Shown one piece after another: positions 62,601-64,000 of a stretch of 64,000 nt of DNA. This DNA comes from Luscinia megarhynchos. Lineage: Eukaryota > Chordata > Aves > Passeriformes > Turdidae. Position 1 is the first letter of the stretch. Each line of letters starts with the position of its first letter. The notes beneath the pieces are model-generated. The model was not told the origin of the DNA, ran no database searches, and saw only the letters and a program-made list of their open reading frames with translations. A program made the position numbers and the translations under genes. The stretch covers positions 62,849,352 through 62,913,351 of the forward strand of contig JAPFBE010000003.1 of assembly GCA_034336665.1 (NCBI GenBank), read 5' to 3'.

Positions 62601-64000
62601 GAGAGAATTTCTTAAGCTGATTCTGCTGCCAAAACCAAAGTATTGTGAAACTGTCACACTGTCACATTCTGCAAACACTTTCTTCCAAACATTAACAAGT
62701 GGTGAAAATCAGTGGAGGAGGCACCTCCAGACCAGCATGCTTTTGAAGGCTTGGTGGTAGCTGCAAATCTTGTGAGAACCACCCCTAGCCTCAAACACTG
62801 GTAGTCTTTCAGTGCTGTACTCAGACAACACGGATTCTGATCCTTTCAGAGCAAAGTCACGGCTCACACCAGTTCAACAGCTGCAAAACTGAAAAGTGTG
62901 AATTATATTCTTAAATACACACATGACCACCCGAGTTCGTTAATCCTACCGGTTGGAACAGTGCAAATGAGGCTAACGTCTGACCACAAGGGCATAAGCA
63001 CTGCCAGCATATCCAATTAGGAGGATAAAAGTAACTGCCCTCCTGGATCACTAATTATTTTCAGGGCACACAGTGTGATGAAAACCCTTCTAAAAATCAA
63101 TTCTGTATTACAGCAGTTTGACTTACAGGTGGTGCAGAATGGAACATTACCAAGTGCATTTGCAATTAATTATGCTTTCAAATGCACGGACTAAATTTGG
63201 CTGTGCAATTAGATAAATAATAGCTGAAGGGAAAGGTTATATTTTGAAATTACACATTAGAATTGATACATACACCTTTTGCCTTAGCTGCTTGTTCCTG
63301 CATCATGACAGGCATCTAGTTATGGAGCCCAGTCTGTTGCAGATATAATGCTTGAGTAAATGCAGTTTCCACATCCATTTCAATGCACAAGTGCCATTTT
63401 CATGCACTCAGCATAAAAAAAGCCCTTCCTTTAATTTATTTGCATATCTGCCTCATATGTCAAAGGGGATGCAATTTCAACAAGACAATGACCAAAGAGT
63501 AACATCAAAGAGCCTGAGTTGGCAGCCTCTGCTCTTTTCAAAGAATATTGACTCAAGCTGTGGATGTCCCTGATTTCAGTCCAGGTGTGCCAAAGTGACC
63601 CCTGCATACTGAGAAAGTGGGTAAATGTGACTGACACATTCACAAAAAATGGAAAAGTTTCTTTTTTGGGTCTCCAATTTACCCTTCAATTTATTCCACA
63701 ATTTTTGAATGTAGCCAATATTTTAAAATGTCCCACAGATGCTCAACAAATGACCTTGAAAATATAATTTGAAGTTATTGGTTTAGCTTGCACAGCTTGA
63801 AACAGTCAGAGTAGCTGGGTATCCTTGGGTAAAGGGAATGCTGCAATGATGGGAAATTATATCCCTATCACTAGGCCCTTTGTTGGTGGATTCCCACAAG
63901 AACCATCCCTTTTCTTACCTTTTTTCAATATTCAGAATGTGAGCAGCTACATTAATTTTAATCCAGGTGCCAGCAACAAGGGGTTGACACCAGCATTTCC
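59633..64000. other. Unique noncoding stretch ending in a motif-dense block
   Basis: No supported gene. The minus frame at 61730-62239 (169 codons) has no domain. An interrupted TTTTA-type AT tract lies at about 60784-60823. The motif-dense candidate regulatory block is at 62920-63240. Confidence 0.55.
62920..63240. promoter_or_regulatory. Candidate conserved noncoding element (best in window)
   Basis: Contains TTCGTTAATCCTACCGG, AGTGCAAATGAGGCTAACG, ATATCCAATTAGGAGG, CACTAATTATTTTCAGG, GCATTTGCAATTAATTATGC, AAATTTGGCTGTGCAATTAG and ATAAATAATAGCTG. That is at least five TAAT/ATTA homeodomain cores plus octamer-like ATGCAAAT-type words (GTGCAAATGAGG) within about 300 bp, with several CpGs. 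No coding frame crosses it. The composition is characteristic of deeply conserved vertebrate enhancers, but conservation is inferred. Confidence 0.35.

Overview
The window reads as vertebrate nuclear DNA, most likely from a bird and possibly a passerine. The repeats decide this. Almost every interspersed repeat I can recognise is a chicken-repeat-1 (CR1) LINE fragment, cut short at its 5' end in the usual way, with short ATTCTRTGA-type 3' ends. There is no L1, Alu, B1 or other mammalian repeat, no recognisable endogenous retrovirus and no DNA transposon. There are no bacterial-style operons. The open frames are short, overlap on both strands and carry no conserved domains.

I find no protein-coding gene, no convincing exon, no tRNA, rRNA or snRNA, no CRISPR array and no viral gene. 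The only protein-like signal is debris of the CR1 reverse transcriptase ORF2: a C-terminal remnant on the minus strand near 1.9-2.1 kb, another on the plus strand near 32.0-32.3 kb, and an old RT-core remnant on the minus strand near 15.1-15.3 kb. The window is best described as an intergenic gene desert or the inside of a very large intron.

Layout: 1.6-2.1 kb, minus-strand CR1. 2.1-14.3 kb, unique AT-rich sequence. 14.3-15.3 kb, two very old CR1 fragments in opposite orientations. 17.5 kb, a likely ancient MIR-type SINE. 17.9-18.0 kb, a perfect CTCTCC hexamer array of about 20 copies. 18-24.5 kb, unique sequence with two notable perfect inverted repeats. 24.5, 30.0, 32.0, 38.0, 44.0, 44.5, 49.6, 53.2, 54.3, 57.5 and 59.3 kb, further CR1 fragments of different ages and orientations. 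The rest is unique sequence. Several stretches look like conserved noncoding (enhancer-type) elements because they are dense in TAAT/ATTA and POU-like motifs. That reading is inference, since no alignment could be made.

No set of genes here works together, and I see no support for a new multi-gene system. The most interesting material is the hexamer array, the palindromes, the ancient retroelement pair and the candidate regulatory blocks.
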